Assembly (NCBI RefSeq): GCF_020882245.1
Contig: NC_083599.1
Span: 81,029,422-81,093,421 of the forward strand
Length of the DNA stretch: 64,000 nt
Direction of reading: 5' to 3'
Source: Rhopalosiphum padi
Taxonomy: Eukaryota > Arthropoda > Insecta > Hemiptera > Aphididae
Below, piece by piece: positions 34,231 to 45,856 of this stretch; position 1 is the stretch's first letter, and each line of letters opens with the position of its first letter. A program made the translations under genes and the position numbers. Under the pieces are notes generated by a model. It did not search any database. It saw only the letters and a list, made by a program, of their open reading frames with translations, and was not told where the DNA came from.

Positions 34231-34970
34231 ACCATGATGACATACACGAAAACAAGTTGGTACATTGGGAAGGTCAAAATTAAAAATTCCTAGTAAATTT
34301 CTAAAGAACAGGGAAAACAGATATTTTCACGCAAAATCGGTATATGACAAAATCATAAAATCAATTTTGGTTTTTGGTGTAACTCTAAAACAAATTACCA
34401 TAGATACAAGGCATTTTACCTAGTTGTTTATATTATAGAATTTTATTCTTTAATAAAATTATAAATATCGTTTCTAAGATCGATAACATTTTTAAAATAC
34501 TTAAATTATTTTTTAACTATTTACTTTTTAAGTTTCCAATTTTTTAAGTTTTTTTTCTATGAATGTCAATCAAATGTTATTTGTTGGGTAATAAAAACTT
34601 AAAAATTAAGGACGAGGCGCCTTATATAAATTATAATAATTGAAAAATATTAATAATACATTTTATATATAGTCAGTAATCACAATTTTTTTTATAAGCA
34701 TTTAAAGTTCGAATTTTGACAAAATATAAAATACGGACAAATGAAGAAAATGTGCAAATTATTTTGTTAAAAATTCATAAAAAATTTTCTTTTTAAATCT
34801 AAAATTTAAAAATTTAATACAAGATTTCTCGTAAGTTTGTCTAATTTTATAAAAAAATTATCTCTACCAGAAACTAAAATAGAATTTTTATGAGTGTTTG
34901 AAAGTTCAAATTTTTACAACATTGGTATTCACTCGATTTATCATGTGCCTACCTAGCCATTTTCTTATTT
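34231..34970. other. AT-rich region with partial repeat fragments
   Basis: Fragments such as CAATTTTTTTTATAAGCATTTAAAGTTCG (34684-34712) echo the interior of the 0.85-kb repeat. No coding sequence is supported. Confidence 0.45.
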
Positions 34971-34974
34971 TGTT

Positions 34975-35300
34975 GTAAAGCACGGGTCACATTATGCTGG
35001 TTGCCAGCCGCGAGTTGAAGAAGCCGCTTCTGCCAGCCGTCGATCAGCTTGGTGTGACAACAAAATTCAGCGCTGGCGTCACCAGCCGGCGAGTATTTGT
35101 CAGCTGCTGACGAAGTTGGACATGTTTAACTTTTGGTAGGAGGCAGCGGCGAATAATCAATCACGTGACCGCTGGCACCAGCCGGCAGCGCAATCTGACC
35201 ACTATTGCGTCTATCAGCAACGAGAAGGCACGTGTTTTTTTTGTGAAGTTGTTTTAGTTGTGATTTTTTTATAATTTTTAATTAGTATAATTAAAGTTAT
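34975..35300 (+). promoter_or_regulatory. GC-rich leader upstream of the MADF exon
   Basis: This is an island of GC-rich DNA with repeated CAGCCG, GCTGG and CCAGCCGGC motifs in both orientations (for example CACCAGCCGGCGAG at 35089 and CACCAGCCGGCAGC at 35177). It opens with GCACGGGTCACATTATGCTGG, which could be one terminal repeat of a PIF/Harbinger-like element. No partner end was found. It may hold the promoter of the gene starting at 35306. Confidence 0.35.
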
Positions 35301-35305
35301 TAATA

Positions 35306-35665
35306 ATGTCTGAGTTAAAGTGGACTACAAAACAAATAATAACATTTTTAAACGTTTTTCAAAATTATCCTTGTTTGTGGAACGTTACGTCGAAAGACTA
35401 TTTAAATAGAAATTTTAAAGAAGTGTCGTACAACAAACTATTAGACAACTTACACATGTTAGATTTGCCAGGATCACTTGATTCTTTGAAAAAAAAAATA
35501 AAAAGTTTACGTGATACCTACCGCAAGGAATTGCAAAAGGTTCAAAAATCAAAAAAAAGTGGTGCCGGTGCAAATGATGTATACAAGCCAAAGCTTGCAT
35601 GGTTTTCTTCAGCTGAAGTATTCTGGAAACGATCTATCATAGGAAGAGAATCGTTTTCAAATTTG
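35306..35665 (+). CDS. MADF-domain protein, first exon
   Basis: It starts at ATG 35306. Residues 10-100 fit the MADF (Myb/SANT-like) DNA-binding domain: IITFLNVFQNYPCLWNVTSK, a tyrosine-containing loop and LKKKIKSLRDTYRKELQKV, then a basic stretch and LAWFSSAEVFWKRS. The exon ends at a strong donor (TTG|GTAAGT at 35666). No following exon was identified, so the gene is partial or truncated. MADF proteins are both host transcription factors and accessory proteins of PIF/Harbinger transposons. The GC-rich repeat-bearing leader and TE-filled setting favour the latter. The exon itself is intact. Confidence 0.72.
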
Positions 35666-35989
35666 GTAAGTAAATAGATAAATAATAAAGAATCAATTAC
35701 CTATCAATAAATAAATATTAAGAATAATATATTAATACCGAAATAATATTATAAATTGTATAATTACAAACCTTAAGAATGCCTCAAAGTGAATGTGTCT
35801 ATTAACTGTATGTTGGCATGTATTTATTAAAGTTTCATATTTAACCTTACCAATTGATATTTATTATATATATAATATTAATAATTATAGGTATTGCACA
35901 TAAAATAGTTTATAATAGTTCTTTTTTAAAAACAAATATCAGAAATCGTTTGCGGCTAAATCGTTGTTTTACGTGATTTCGTAAAAGTT

Positions 35990-36400
35990 TAAATTTCAAA
36001 CGCACGTAAATAAATATTAGTTTAGTGTGGTAGTTTTTTTTACAGATGTTTGAAGAAAAACTTATGGAGAACTATGTATCAGTTTCAAACCTTAGGTATT
36101 TATACTTAAAATTAAATGCATTTTCAACTACAAAATAACTTAAAATGTTCGCGATTTTATCAATTTCGTAAAAATTTGATCCTTATACGCTTATAAAAAA
36201 AAGTTGTGACATACGATTTTTGATTTTTTTTAATGGCTATAAGTAGAACTTATGATAAACGTTACATTACATTTTAAACAATTTTTGGCCATCCAAATTA
36301 TTTTTATAGACATTTAAAAAAAAAAACCAAGAAAAATAAAAAATGTCAACTGCCTATAAATAGCTCAAAAAAGTCAATAATAATTTTACAAATGCTAGTT
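35990..36400 (-). repeat. Dispersed non-coding repeat, partial copy
   Basis: It contains TTTACAGATGTTTGAAGAAAAACTTATGG and the complement of the TATAAGTTCTACTTATAGCC / AAAAATCGTATGTCACAAC segments found at 55680-55760 and 24270-24330. It is not coding. Confidence 0.6.
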
Positions 36401-38260
36401 TCAGAAATGTATTATTTTATTATAATAAATAAGAAAACATGGGTCAATTAATGTTATACTTTGATGTATATTTGGTTATATTACCTTTTATTACATTATC
36501 TATAATATTGATGAAATAGTGAAATACATACACTTATACGTTTTAAAAAAGTTATTCATTTTCTACTGTTAGTGTTGGTTCTATACCAATTGACGTCATT
36601 TGCCATGGAACTGATAATTGTGTCATAAATTGATGCATGTACCACTGCCGAACGTCAATTTTATATTTATTGTTTTTTTTATTTGAGGTAATACGAATGA
36701 AAAAAATGGTACTTCTACAATATTTATATAAGATACTATAGTCACACATATATAAATTCTAAAGTAACTAGGATGTTAAGGTGTTTGACAACAGCTATTA
36801 ATATTAATTGAATATTTTTTAGTATTAAACTTTTTGACTTTTCAAACACTGTTATATTTGGAGAGTCAAATGATAGATATTTTATAACTTATTGATTCAT
36901 ATGTACAATTTAATAATGTCTGTATAGCATTTTATGAAATGGATATTTTATTTGAAGAGCACCCAAATTTTGTATATTACAGTTTTAGTCAATATTGTAT
37001 CTAAATTTTAACATATTGTATATAATAATATGTAACAAAAATAATACTCATTACAGTAAAATATTTATGTTATATTCATCATTTTAAACATATTATGCAG
37101 AATGTAGAAGAAATTTAATTTGGGGGGGGGGGATCCAAATCCAATTGAACCTTCAAATAGATATTGTATTGATGGATGCAGCAGGGTCTATTGTTTAAAT
37201 ATAAATATACAGTGGCATTCTTGGGATTCTTCATTGAAGGGGATATACAAATTAATTGCAAAGAAATAAAAAAAACAATAGTCAATACCTATTATTTGGC
37301 ACTAAAAAAAGGCCATGGGAAGCGAAATATCCCCCCTCCGTAGGAACGCCCATGTATATGTATATATATTTATGCTTTAAATATTAGGACTATTTGCAGT
37401 GAATATTTTATTAAATATAATAGGTGCTCGTAAGTAATCTATTTTATTTAAAATGGATAACAACTCATCTGTATAACAGACATTATACTATTATAGTGAA
37501 GCTTAAATGCTGAATTACATCATATTATAAGCTATCTATCTCTTTATATATAATAATTATATATGAACCTATAATAGGTATTTGAAAGCAGTATATATAC
37601 CATATAATGGTTTAGATTTAGACAGGTACACCAAATATGCACGGTTAATTTTTTACCGTGTGCACCGAACAAGATCCGTTAACCATAGACACCATAGACT
37701 GTCGGACCAACTATGCACTGTCTAATATAGACACGGTTGCACCAGCAACGCACCGTATAATATAGACCAATGGACGGTTTTTAACCAGACTTTTGCACAT
37801 ACATTGAACACAGTTCACCTAATGTAAAAAACCCGTATTCAAACTTCTCATAGGTCGGTGTAGAGACCAGGATTTGAACAGTGCAGAGAACGTAATAATA
37901 TTATGTTTGAACCATTAGTACACCAAAATTGTTACCCGGGCTAATACATAATATATATTGAATGTATAAATACATTCTATATTATAAATACACATTTTTC
38001 CCAATAATAAAACATTTTCATTTCAAATTTTATTTATGTTTTAAATTCCCTCTCTAACTCGAAGTTTTGATATGTCGAATTTTTTTGTGGTCCCTTACGA
38101 CTTCGAGATACCGAGGTTTCATTGTAATATCATTATTTAAATATAGTCAATTGATAATTATATAACATATACAAATATATTAATATTTTTTAAAACAAAT
38201 GGTATTATAATCTTATTGATAAATTAGTTAATTATAAAAAAAAAAGATAGAAAAACTAAT
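36401..38260. other. AT-rich region without a supported gene
   Basis: A short minus-strand open end at 36552-36660 (DVRQWYMHQFMTQLSVPWQM..., stop at 36552) could be a last exon of something, but no domain is recognised and no partner exon is visible. A G9 run lies near 37125, and a moderately GC-rich patch (37620-37900) holds repeated ACGGTT/ACCGT words. Nothing else was seen. Confidence 0.4.
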
Positions 38261-38261
38261 G

Positions 38262-38828
38262 GTCGCGGTTTTTTTTAAATTCAGCATTTGACTTTTTTCG
38301 TTTTTTTGATTACCCAAAAGTTCCTCAATTTATATTATTATGTTTTCAATTTTGATGCGTTCAATGTGGTTAAATTAAAATATAAATGATATAATAATAA
38401 TAATGATGTACTTACATTAGTATCTTTATCATCAGTATTTTGGTTGGCCGTGTATGACGTTGATGCTTTCTGTTTTTTTTTTGATTTCGTGTTTGTTTTT
38501 AAAATTCTGCATTTTCCTTTTATTATTTTTTTGGTTACCATAATGTTCCTAAATCTATATTATTATATTTATAATTTTACAGTGTTTTATAATATTAATA
38601 ATGGTGTAATTACATTGGCATCTTCATCATCAGTATTTTGGCTAATCGTGTATGACATTGATGCTTTCTGTTTTTTTGATTTTGTGTTTGTTTTTAAATT
38701 CTGCTGCAGCCCATTTTTTTTTGTTGGTATAAAGTTCCTAAATTTATAGTATCATATTTTAAATTAAAATATTAATGATATACCAAATAATAATAATATG
38801 TATGTACTTACATTAATATATTCGTCAT
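38262..38828 (-). repeat. Tandem repeat of an exon-like unit, about 200 bp, at least three copies
   Basis: The phrase (minus strand) TGATGATAAAGATACTAATG|TAAGTAC recurs with changes at about 38405-38440, 38605-38640 and 38805-38828. It is preceded each time by a lysine-rich coding-like stretch, such as NTKSKKKQKASTSYTANQN. The stretch before it starts TTTAGGAAC, which resembles an acceptor, and the unit ends in a donor-like sequence (degraded to TAATTAC in the middle copy). The array looks like tandem duplication of a small basic exon. The third unit is cut by a hAT end at 38829. Confidence 0.6.
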
Positions 38829-41335
38829 CAGTGTTGTGCTTAGATAAAAATAAAATATCTAGATATAGATAAGATATCTAAACTTAAATTTATCTAGATA
38901 TAGATAGATAAAATCACTTTTATCTAGATATAGATAAATAAAATAATTTTTATCTATAGTTACCTTAGTGTATAAGGCATTACCTCAATATTTAAATTTA
39001 TAATATTAATTGAAAATTAAAATAACTGTATTTTTATTACAATATTCCAATCAAGTTAAAAATAACATAATAAAATATTCTCAATTATGCAAAAAAAAAG
39101 TATCTTGTTACACGCAACTATATTTAATGAACTCTTTATTTTCACCTTATATATAAATAATAAATTTAAAATAATACATGTGATTATGTGAAGTGATACC
39201 TATCTAATTAATAGATAGGTTAAATGTTTTAATATATCCATATTTTCTATGAAGTTGAAGTAAATTCAAATTAACTATAATTATTGAATATAATAATAAT
39301 AAAAAATAATACATCATTTTAAATTTTAAAAATTAATACACCACCTTGTGCTTATACTCATACTCAGTTCTAGTTATAATAAAATATTATACCAACTTTA
39401 GTTTGAGATACGTTTTTTAAGACTTGAAATTAGTTTTTATTGGGATTCTTCTGGCTTGTGTACAAATATAAAAATATCATTAAACAATATAGGTACTTTT
39501 AACATTACATATTTATATTATATAAATATAAAAACAGTATACAAACATATTATTATATTGAAAAAAAATTAATGAATTATTTTATAGTAAGATTAAAATA
39601 ACATATTAACAGAGTATAAAAATGCTTTCTTTTGCAAATATATATAAAAATAATAATAAATTTATTGTTTAGATCGGCAACACAATAATTTATTAAATGT
39701 TATATCACCAAGATCACCAAGAATCTTTCTACAGGTGCTGATGATGGAAGGGTTGTGTTGTACTTCAAAAATATTTTAACTACAGGATAATTATTTAACA
39801 TTTGTAGCTCTTTTTTTTTGAATTTAAATATTTTAATACTTGTACATTTATTTCTTCATCTGGAGAATAATTATTTGAACTTTGATCACATACATTACTA
39901 TAAAACTCTTTATCACTAATATTATCACTGTCATCTGCAGAGTCAGAATTTGTAGTAACTAAAGAAGACATCAAATAAATTGCATTCATCGTTAAATATT
40001 TTTTTACAAAGATCTTTATACCGAACAGGTACCCAATCCATTTTGAATTTTGGATGACTGATTGATGCTATTATAAAACTTTTGCTTTTTGGTTCACTTA
40101 AGTTATATAAAAAACTAAATCGTTTTTCAAGACTAGACACAATTGCGAGATTTAACGGTTTACAATATGTTAACTGGTTGGACTGTATTAACAATTTTCT
40201 TAAAACTAAAAGCGTGGGGGCAACATAACCCAAGAACCTCTTCTTTTCACCCTGTAATTTATCCAAGGAAAAAGCTAATGGTTTCATTACATTGCAATAT
40301 TCTTCGATAAATGCCCACTCACTAACTTTTAATTTAGGCAAATGTAATTTTTCAAATAATATACATACATTTTCTTTATGATTAGAAATTTTTTGTGTTG
40401 CATCATACAGTGAATTCCATCTAGTTATCACAGGAACTGGGAACTTACACTTGCAAATGTCATATATTGTGTCCGATGCTGCTGTACTTCTACTAGCTAA
40501 ATTCCAAAAGTTTGTTAATTTATTAAAAGTTGACTTAGAAATTTTGTTGTAATCATTGTTAGAAATTTTAGAAATATCACTGGCTGCAATCAAGTTTAAA
40601 GTACGTGCACAACATAGCATATGCTGAGGTAAAAAAAAAACAGCCATTGTTGGCTAGGTTTGATTACAAAGTTCACAAATTATTCAAATTAACTCTTTCT
40701 GGATCCAAGTCTGAGCAGTCAGAACTACTTTCATCAAAATTCCCCACATCACTTGTACTTGCTTTTTCATGAGGTGGAAGAGAAGAGAATACTCTGAATG
40801 CTTTACCAAAGTTAGAAGCATTATCTGTGACAATATGTGTTATTTTTGATAGATCAATTTTGTAAGTTTTTGTAATGTCTATTATAACTTCAGTAATATT
40901 TTGATAGTTGTGGCTTCCTTTTATGCGTACCTATACAACCAATGACATATGATTGGCGAAAATATGTTTCTTCGTCTATGAAGTGACAAGTCATTCCTAC
41001 AAATAAATTATAATTAATTATAAAATAATCAATATTAATAGTGTGCATAAGAAATAGTGTATACCCATGTAACTTCGATTAATGGCACTCCATATATCGG
41101 CTGTTGCACAAATATAGTCTTTTTTTGCAACTAAATTGGTTAGCATTGAAACGTATAGTTCATATTTTAAATCCAATTGTTTTAATAACTGTTTTCTGCT
41201 TGGAACTATATTAACATCATTTGATCCAGTAAGTCCTAAAATTAACCTTTTGAAACTTTTTTTTTCACAAGTTCTTAATGGACGCATTTCATTTACAATA
41301 TATTCAAACACTAAATCCTTCACCTAAATATAATA
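38829..41335 (-). mobile_element. Decayed hAT element, left end present
   Basis: It starts at 38829 with CAGTGTTGTGCTTAGATAAAA, a hAT-type terminus, followed by TATCTAGATATAGATA subterminal repeats. The transposase remains lie at 39665-41335. No matching right end (AAGCACAACACTG) was found before 44 kb, so the element is truncated or its end is beyond recognition. Confidence 0.65.
39665..41335 (-). pseudogene. hAT transposase pseudogene
   Basis: The order on the minus strand is the exon at 41323-41020 with KDYICATADIWSAINRSYMG (first catalytic aspartate), 40990-40660 with HIVTDNASNFGKAFRVFSSL (second), 40647-39943 with LPQHMLCCARTLNLIAA and VITRWNSLYDA, and 39989-39665 ending near TTLPSSAPVERF in the dimerisation region. 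A 4-bp GGTA insertion near 40935, frame changes near 40660, 39990 and 39800, and early stops make it inactive. It is related to, but clearly different from, the intact hAT at 21.7-29.8 kb. The BED finger exon was not found. Confidence 0.8.
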
Positions 41336-42394
41336 AAATAACAACAATTAACACACTAAAAAAGTGTTATCTAACACTTAAATGGTTTACATATTGGAGG
41401 TATTCTGTAAAAAGAGCATAATCTTCATAATGATATGTTTTAGGAAATAAAACTATAAAAAAAAATCTATTTTTCAAATAAAGTGTAAAAATCAGGAAGT
41501 ATATTAGTTAATAATATAAGTACTTTGAGTAAAACTTTAGATAAATTTAAATAATAAAAAAAAATTGTTTTACTTATTAAAATAAAGGTAATTTTAAATA
41601 TATATAATAAATAATAATAAAATAATATTCCAATAAATGAATAAGTGAATAAAAAAGATAATAGTTATTATATTATTTGTTAAATAACTAAAAATAAAGG
41701 TTATTTTTTTTATATATTATACGTGGAGGAATATAATTTATTATTGATAGTTTTAACTTGAGTTATTAGTTGGTTACATATATAAAATTATAACATATTT
41801 TATATTTTATAATTATTCCAGTATATTTTATAGAACAACTAAAAATTTTACAAATATTTCAGTAGTTCTATAAAATAAATCTAATGTCTAAAGCACAGTA
41901 TAAAATAAAAACTATAATTAGAAAATGTCTCATAGTGGTGTGTGTATTGAATTATTTTAAATTTTAAAGAAGTCTATTTGTAAACATAATTTTATTAGTT
42001 AATTTTTTTACTTCTTTTGTTTCTGTTCATCATTCAACTAGTACAATAAAAACTATATCAAAATAATAAATAAAATATATATAATATTTTTTAAAGTAAT
42101 TAAAAAGATCAGTATACTTTAGTTTAGATTAGTATATTGATTTAATAATTATAATATGACATAGAAAAAAATGTATTAAAATGTATCTTTAAAAACATAT
42201 TAGGTAAATAGTAAAATTAGGTAACTAGTTAAGTAAGGATATTATAATATTATCATAGATTAGATAAAACTAATTTTTTTTTTTGTAATCTGTATTCTGT
42301 GCTCTAGTGCCAGCCTAAGTATTAAACTACCAAGGTTGGGCAAGTTAATAATTTTTTTTAACTCATTAAGTTATTTTAAAATAATAAAGTCAAG
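41336..42394. other. AT-rich region, possible hAT end at 42332
   Basis: No coding sequence is supported. CAAGGTTGGGCAAGTTAA at 42332 resembles a hAT terminus, and the TTAA element that starts at 42399 sits about 65 bp inside it. No partner end was found. Confidence 0.35.
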
Positions 42395-42398
42395 TTAA

Positions 42399-42930
42399 GA
42401 GGCCGTCCCAGTAGAAAAAAATCGACCGAAAAACATGCTTTCGTACTTCCAATAGTACTCAGGCCTCGTTGATCGTAGAAACATGATTTTGGTATCAAAA
42501 TAATCACGAGAAGTTGTACTAAATATTCTTGGAACAGAATTTTAAAATTTTTTTTCGTTCCAATTTTATATGTGTTTGAAATTTGTAAAATTTTTCTTTT
42601 TTTTAAAAAATCATATAAAATCGGCAAATTTAGATATCGAAAATCTGTTCCAAGAATATTTAGTACAACTTCTCGTGATTATTTTGATACCAAAATCATG
42701 TTTCTACGATCAACGAGGCCTGAGTACTATTGGAAGTACGAAAGCATGTTTTTGGCAAAAAAATTACGAATTTGCCGTCGTCATGTGCTGCTAAAGCGAT
42801 TACAGCGGCAGCGTTCTGAAAAAGTACTTCTTCCACCACCCCGCTTGCATATGCAGCCGTACCGCACCATAGGTCAAAACTGGTTATTTATCGCAGCCGC
42901 GCACTGGTTATAAATAGCCATTTTTTTTTT
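42399..42930. mobile_element. TTAA-family element, hairpin end (second copy)
   Basis: It begins after TTAA (42395-42398) with GAGGCCGTCCCAGTAG, then AAAAATCGACCG as at the right end of 22958-27629. It then carries a long hairpin (42428-42755) and a GC-rich stretch containing CAGCCGTACCGCACC, matching 27165-27180 in reverse. The far end was not located, so the copy is either truncated or its other TIR lies beyond unrecognised sequence to the right. Confidence 0.75.
42428..42755. repeat. Long hairpin with essentially identical arms
   Basis: Arm 1 (42428-42541) and arm 2 (about 42641-42755) are inverted copies that I read as matching over about 112 bp. Each contains CATGCTTTCGTACTTCCAAT, GTACTCAGGCCTCGTTGATC and AATATTCTTGGAACAGA. 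The position and blocks such as GTAGAAACATGATTT match the hairpin at 27275-27599, but intervening blocks differ in both arms together. Confidence 0.88.
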
Positions 42931-43125
42931 ATTTACTATCGTATTTTACGCAAAATGGAACTACGACATAATACTATATCGTAAAATTTTCACAAATCGG
43001 CTAGAAAACGTACGATTTAAACAATTTTTTTTTTCAATAATAGACAATTGTTCTATAAAATTAGCGTATTGACATTCAAGACGAAATTTTTTAAATTTAA
43101 ATTAGTATAACTGTATAAGTAAAAA

Positions 43126-43400
43126 AAGGTAAGTGGGTGTCGATCTGCTTTAGAGTAGGTTACAAATGAGTCACTATATACTTACTGGATTATTGTGTTA
43201 AATTTGAATTCAATGATATAATATCATTGTATAAGAAAATCGAATCTTATCGAAGACGGAGAGTCAGCCTATATATATTCTAATATATATTTTTAACTAC
43301 AAAATAATTTAAAATTTGACAAATTTTTTCAAAATTCAAATTTAAAATGCTTATAAAAAAAATTGTACCCATTTATTTTTAATATTTTTCAAATGCTATT
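43126..43400 (+). repeat. Dispersed repeat, terminal portion
   Basis: GGTAAGTGGGTGTCGATCTGC followed by AATTTGAATTCAATGATATAATATCATTGTATA matches the end segment of the repeat at 33356-33500 and its complement at 55960-56095. It is not coding. Confidence 0.55.
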
Positions 43401-43567
43401 GTAACGTTTTATCTACATGAGCCTTGAAACAAATTTTCACGCTTCTTGACCCAACAAATTTAATAACTAATTTATTAATAACTATGGAATAAAAAATTGA
43501 AAAAATTGAAAATGTCCGTAAAGAGCTTAGAAAGAGTGAAAATGTTTTGAAAATTTTATCAAGTATA

Positions 43568-43930
43568 GCAATTGATAAAATAGACATATAGTGTAAATGA
43601 GCTTCGTTTTGTTCTATAGCCATTAGAATTTAAGTTGTGTTTTTTATCAATGTTTAAATACTGTTGTAGTGTGTCTCTTTCATCATTAATTTTGTCTAGT
43701 AGTGCTGTGTTAATTTTTTTCAAATTTATACATATATCGTTTATATCAGTTGACTTATTTTCAAATGTTTGGCAAATTAGTTTACATCTGTTAAAGTATA
43801 TATTTATGAACGCATATCTATTTTCGTAATTTGAAATATTATAAAACGTTAAAAAATTCCATTGAGAAATAGCTATGTGTAATGGAGATATGTTTTCGAA
43901 ATAAATACCTGGATTGGTAATAAATTGTTT
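43568..43930 (-). pseudogene. Env-like (insect gypsy-type retroelement) relic
   Basis: A minus-strand open stretch of about 120 codons without a start codon. Its spacing of aromatic residues, two cysteines and a terminal coiled-coil-like segment resembles the surface subunit of Env proteins carried by insect gypsy-type elements (errantiviruses). An RXXR-type basic site lies near its end, followed by a stop. No LTR, gag, pol or fusion/transmembrane part is present nearby. The identification is by pattern only and the copy is a dead fragment. Confidence 0.35.
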
Positions 43931-45390
43931 ATTCTCAAAAAAATTAGAATTTCCTTAGTTAACTCAAATACCATAAATATCATTATTATTTACATATTAG
44001 TTGTTTTAACCTACGTAAGTGATACGTTATGTTAAACCGTGTATGTTAAAAAAAAAAAAATTAAGTAAATCCCTTAGTAAATAAATATATAACTATAATA
44101 GTATTAACTATGATTAATTATTTTACTCACCAAAGTGTGATTATTCTACGTTATTTGTATATTGTGTAGTTTGAATACTTCGTCGTATGAGTGTATGATT
44201 GTTTCTCTCCTGTTGGTTATTTATGAACGATTCTTGCGTACTATTAAATTGCCTTAATATACGGTAAGTAGTATGTTTTTTTGCTGAGTGTTTTTTTGTG
44301 AATATCGAGCCTACGTTACTTATTATTATTATTTAAATTGTTTGTATAATTGTTCATATTAGTCGTGTGTCGTGTCATAAAATATTAATTTGATATTTTA
44401 TCGTTTAAGTCGTGACCTCTTTTTAAAATTATGGTGTAATGTAATTTCCTGTATATTAAATTTCGTTAAAATAATATAAATGCAATAAATGCGGTTTTTT
44501 TTTATATTTATACTATTATGTAAATTAATTACTACATGTCTTAAATATATATTTATGTTAATATGTAATAACTTAGAATATAAATGTAATGCGCCTAATT
44601 ATTTTGATTACCTATGTAATTTATTTAATTTCTTGGTTTTTATATTATTTTAGTTGACTAACATGTTTATAGTCATTTATTAACTGTCCGTTTTTTGTTA
44701 TTTTTACTACATATGTAACTCCTACGTACATGTCCCCAGCCCCACCCATTTAACTTTTCGCAATTTTTTTTTTGCATAATTAGTACGTCATTCCTATGAA
44801 TTTCTATAGGTTCCAGAATTCCTACGCAAAAATTCCGGCCGCGAAAAAATATTTGACGAAAGATCAATTATCTTATATAATAGTTTTACAACTTGTTGTT
44901 GAATATTTTTTTGGAATGTAGAAATGTTGAAATATAAATTATAAAATATATTTTTAATATTTTACATGGACAGACGGATAGTTGATAAGAATAAAATCAT
45001 TATATTTAAATATTTCATCATTATAAAATAATTAAAATATAAAATATTTTGTTTCAGACAAACCTTGTTTTGTATATTTAATTTCATTTGAAATATGAAA
45101 TAATTAATACTAAAATCAAAAAGTAATGACTAAATTTAAAAATTGTAGTACAAATAAAAATTAAATTGTATATATAAGAAATTCACACGGGATAACTGTT
45201 GATGATTTAACCTGTTTTACATTCTTTTGTAAGTCATCAAATAGTTCCCAGTTATTTTTATAACACGCGTAGTAATGTCCGGTGGATGTTCGTAGACTAT
45301 TTGGACTACGCCGATAACATCCAACACCTCTTAATTCGTATGTTATTCCTGAATTGATGAGTATTTCAGGTATATCTTTTAGTTTTTAAG
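43931..45390. other. AT-rich region, nothing recognised
   Basis: Short frames only. A moderately structured patch at 45195-45380 contains no clear reading frame. No repeats shared with the rest of the window were noticed. Confidence 0.45.
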
Positions 45391-45395
45391 TACAG

Positions 45396-45856
45396 CGCAG
45401 TCTTCATTAGAATATTAGAATACATTTTTCAACAATTTCCAGAAAGCCTCATTATTAGCGATAGTGATGGGACCAAATTGCCAACAAAAGAATTTGTTTT
45501 CACATTTTCTGTAGATGAATGGAATCAAATAAATCCTCGAGAAATTGTTTACAAGTTGAATGATAAATCAAGGCCCATGCAGAATTCTAAGTATTTTTAA
45601 GTTAATTTATTTGTGATACATATAGTTATGATAACTTTTCTTTTATAACAGATTTTATTATAGTTTTCCAAAATGTAATTGGACACCGATTCTTGCTGTA
45701 CATTTCTGGGAGCACACTCGTTTATTGTGTTGCTTGTCATTCCGCAGAGGTAAAGTCACTCCTAATGGAAATAATTATACAGTGGTTGTTGCACGATGCT
45801 CAACTTGTGGATCGAACTTTAAAGGAATTATATCTGATAGACCATATGAAAACTAA
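45396..45856 (+). pseudogene. MULE-type transposase N-terminal fragment, two exons
   Basis: Exon 1 (about 45396-45590) reads FPESLIISDSDGTKLPTKEF and FSVDEWNQINPREIVYKLND. Exon 2 (45652-45856) reads YYSFPKCNWTPILAVHFWEH and continues to ARCSTCGSNFKGI before a stop. A splice from AA|GTATTT to TTATAACAG|A joins them in frame. This N-terminal pattern, with a zinc-binding CXXC, belongs to a protein family frequent in aphid genomes that I associate with MULE elements. The catalytic part is missing, truncated 60 bp before a TIR element. Confidence 0.6.

Noticed and set aside
36552..36749. Terminal exon on the minus strand (VRQWYMHQFMTQLS...)
   Set aside because: Open for about 38 codons with no recognisable family and no partner exon; kept only as a remark in the spacer entry.
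38262..38828. Tandem micro-exons of the aphid bicycle effector gene type
   Set aside because: The repeated unit lacks paired Cys-Tyr-Cys motifs and a signal peptide, so this identity is not supported.
42572..42913. 113-codon frame across the hairpin
   Set aside because: It is produced by the inverted arms and GC-rich flank of the TTAA element; the matching region at 27.1-27.6 kb is not open.
43396..43829. Short hydrophobic frames on both strands (75 and 64 codons)
   Set aside because: They are AT-rich chance frames overlapping the Env-like relic; no signal peptide or domain was recognised.
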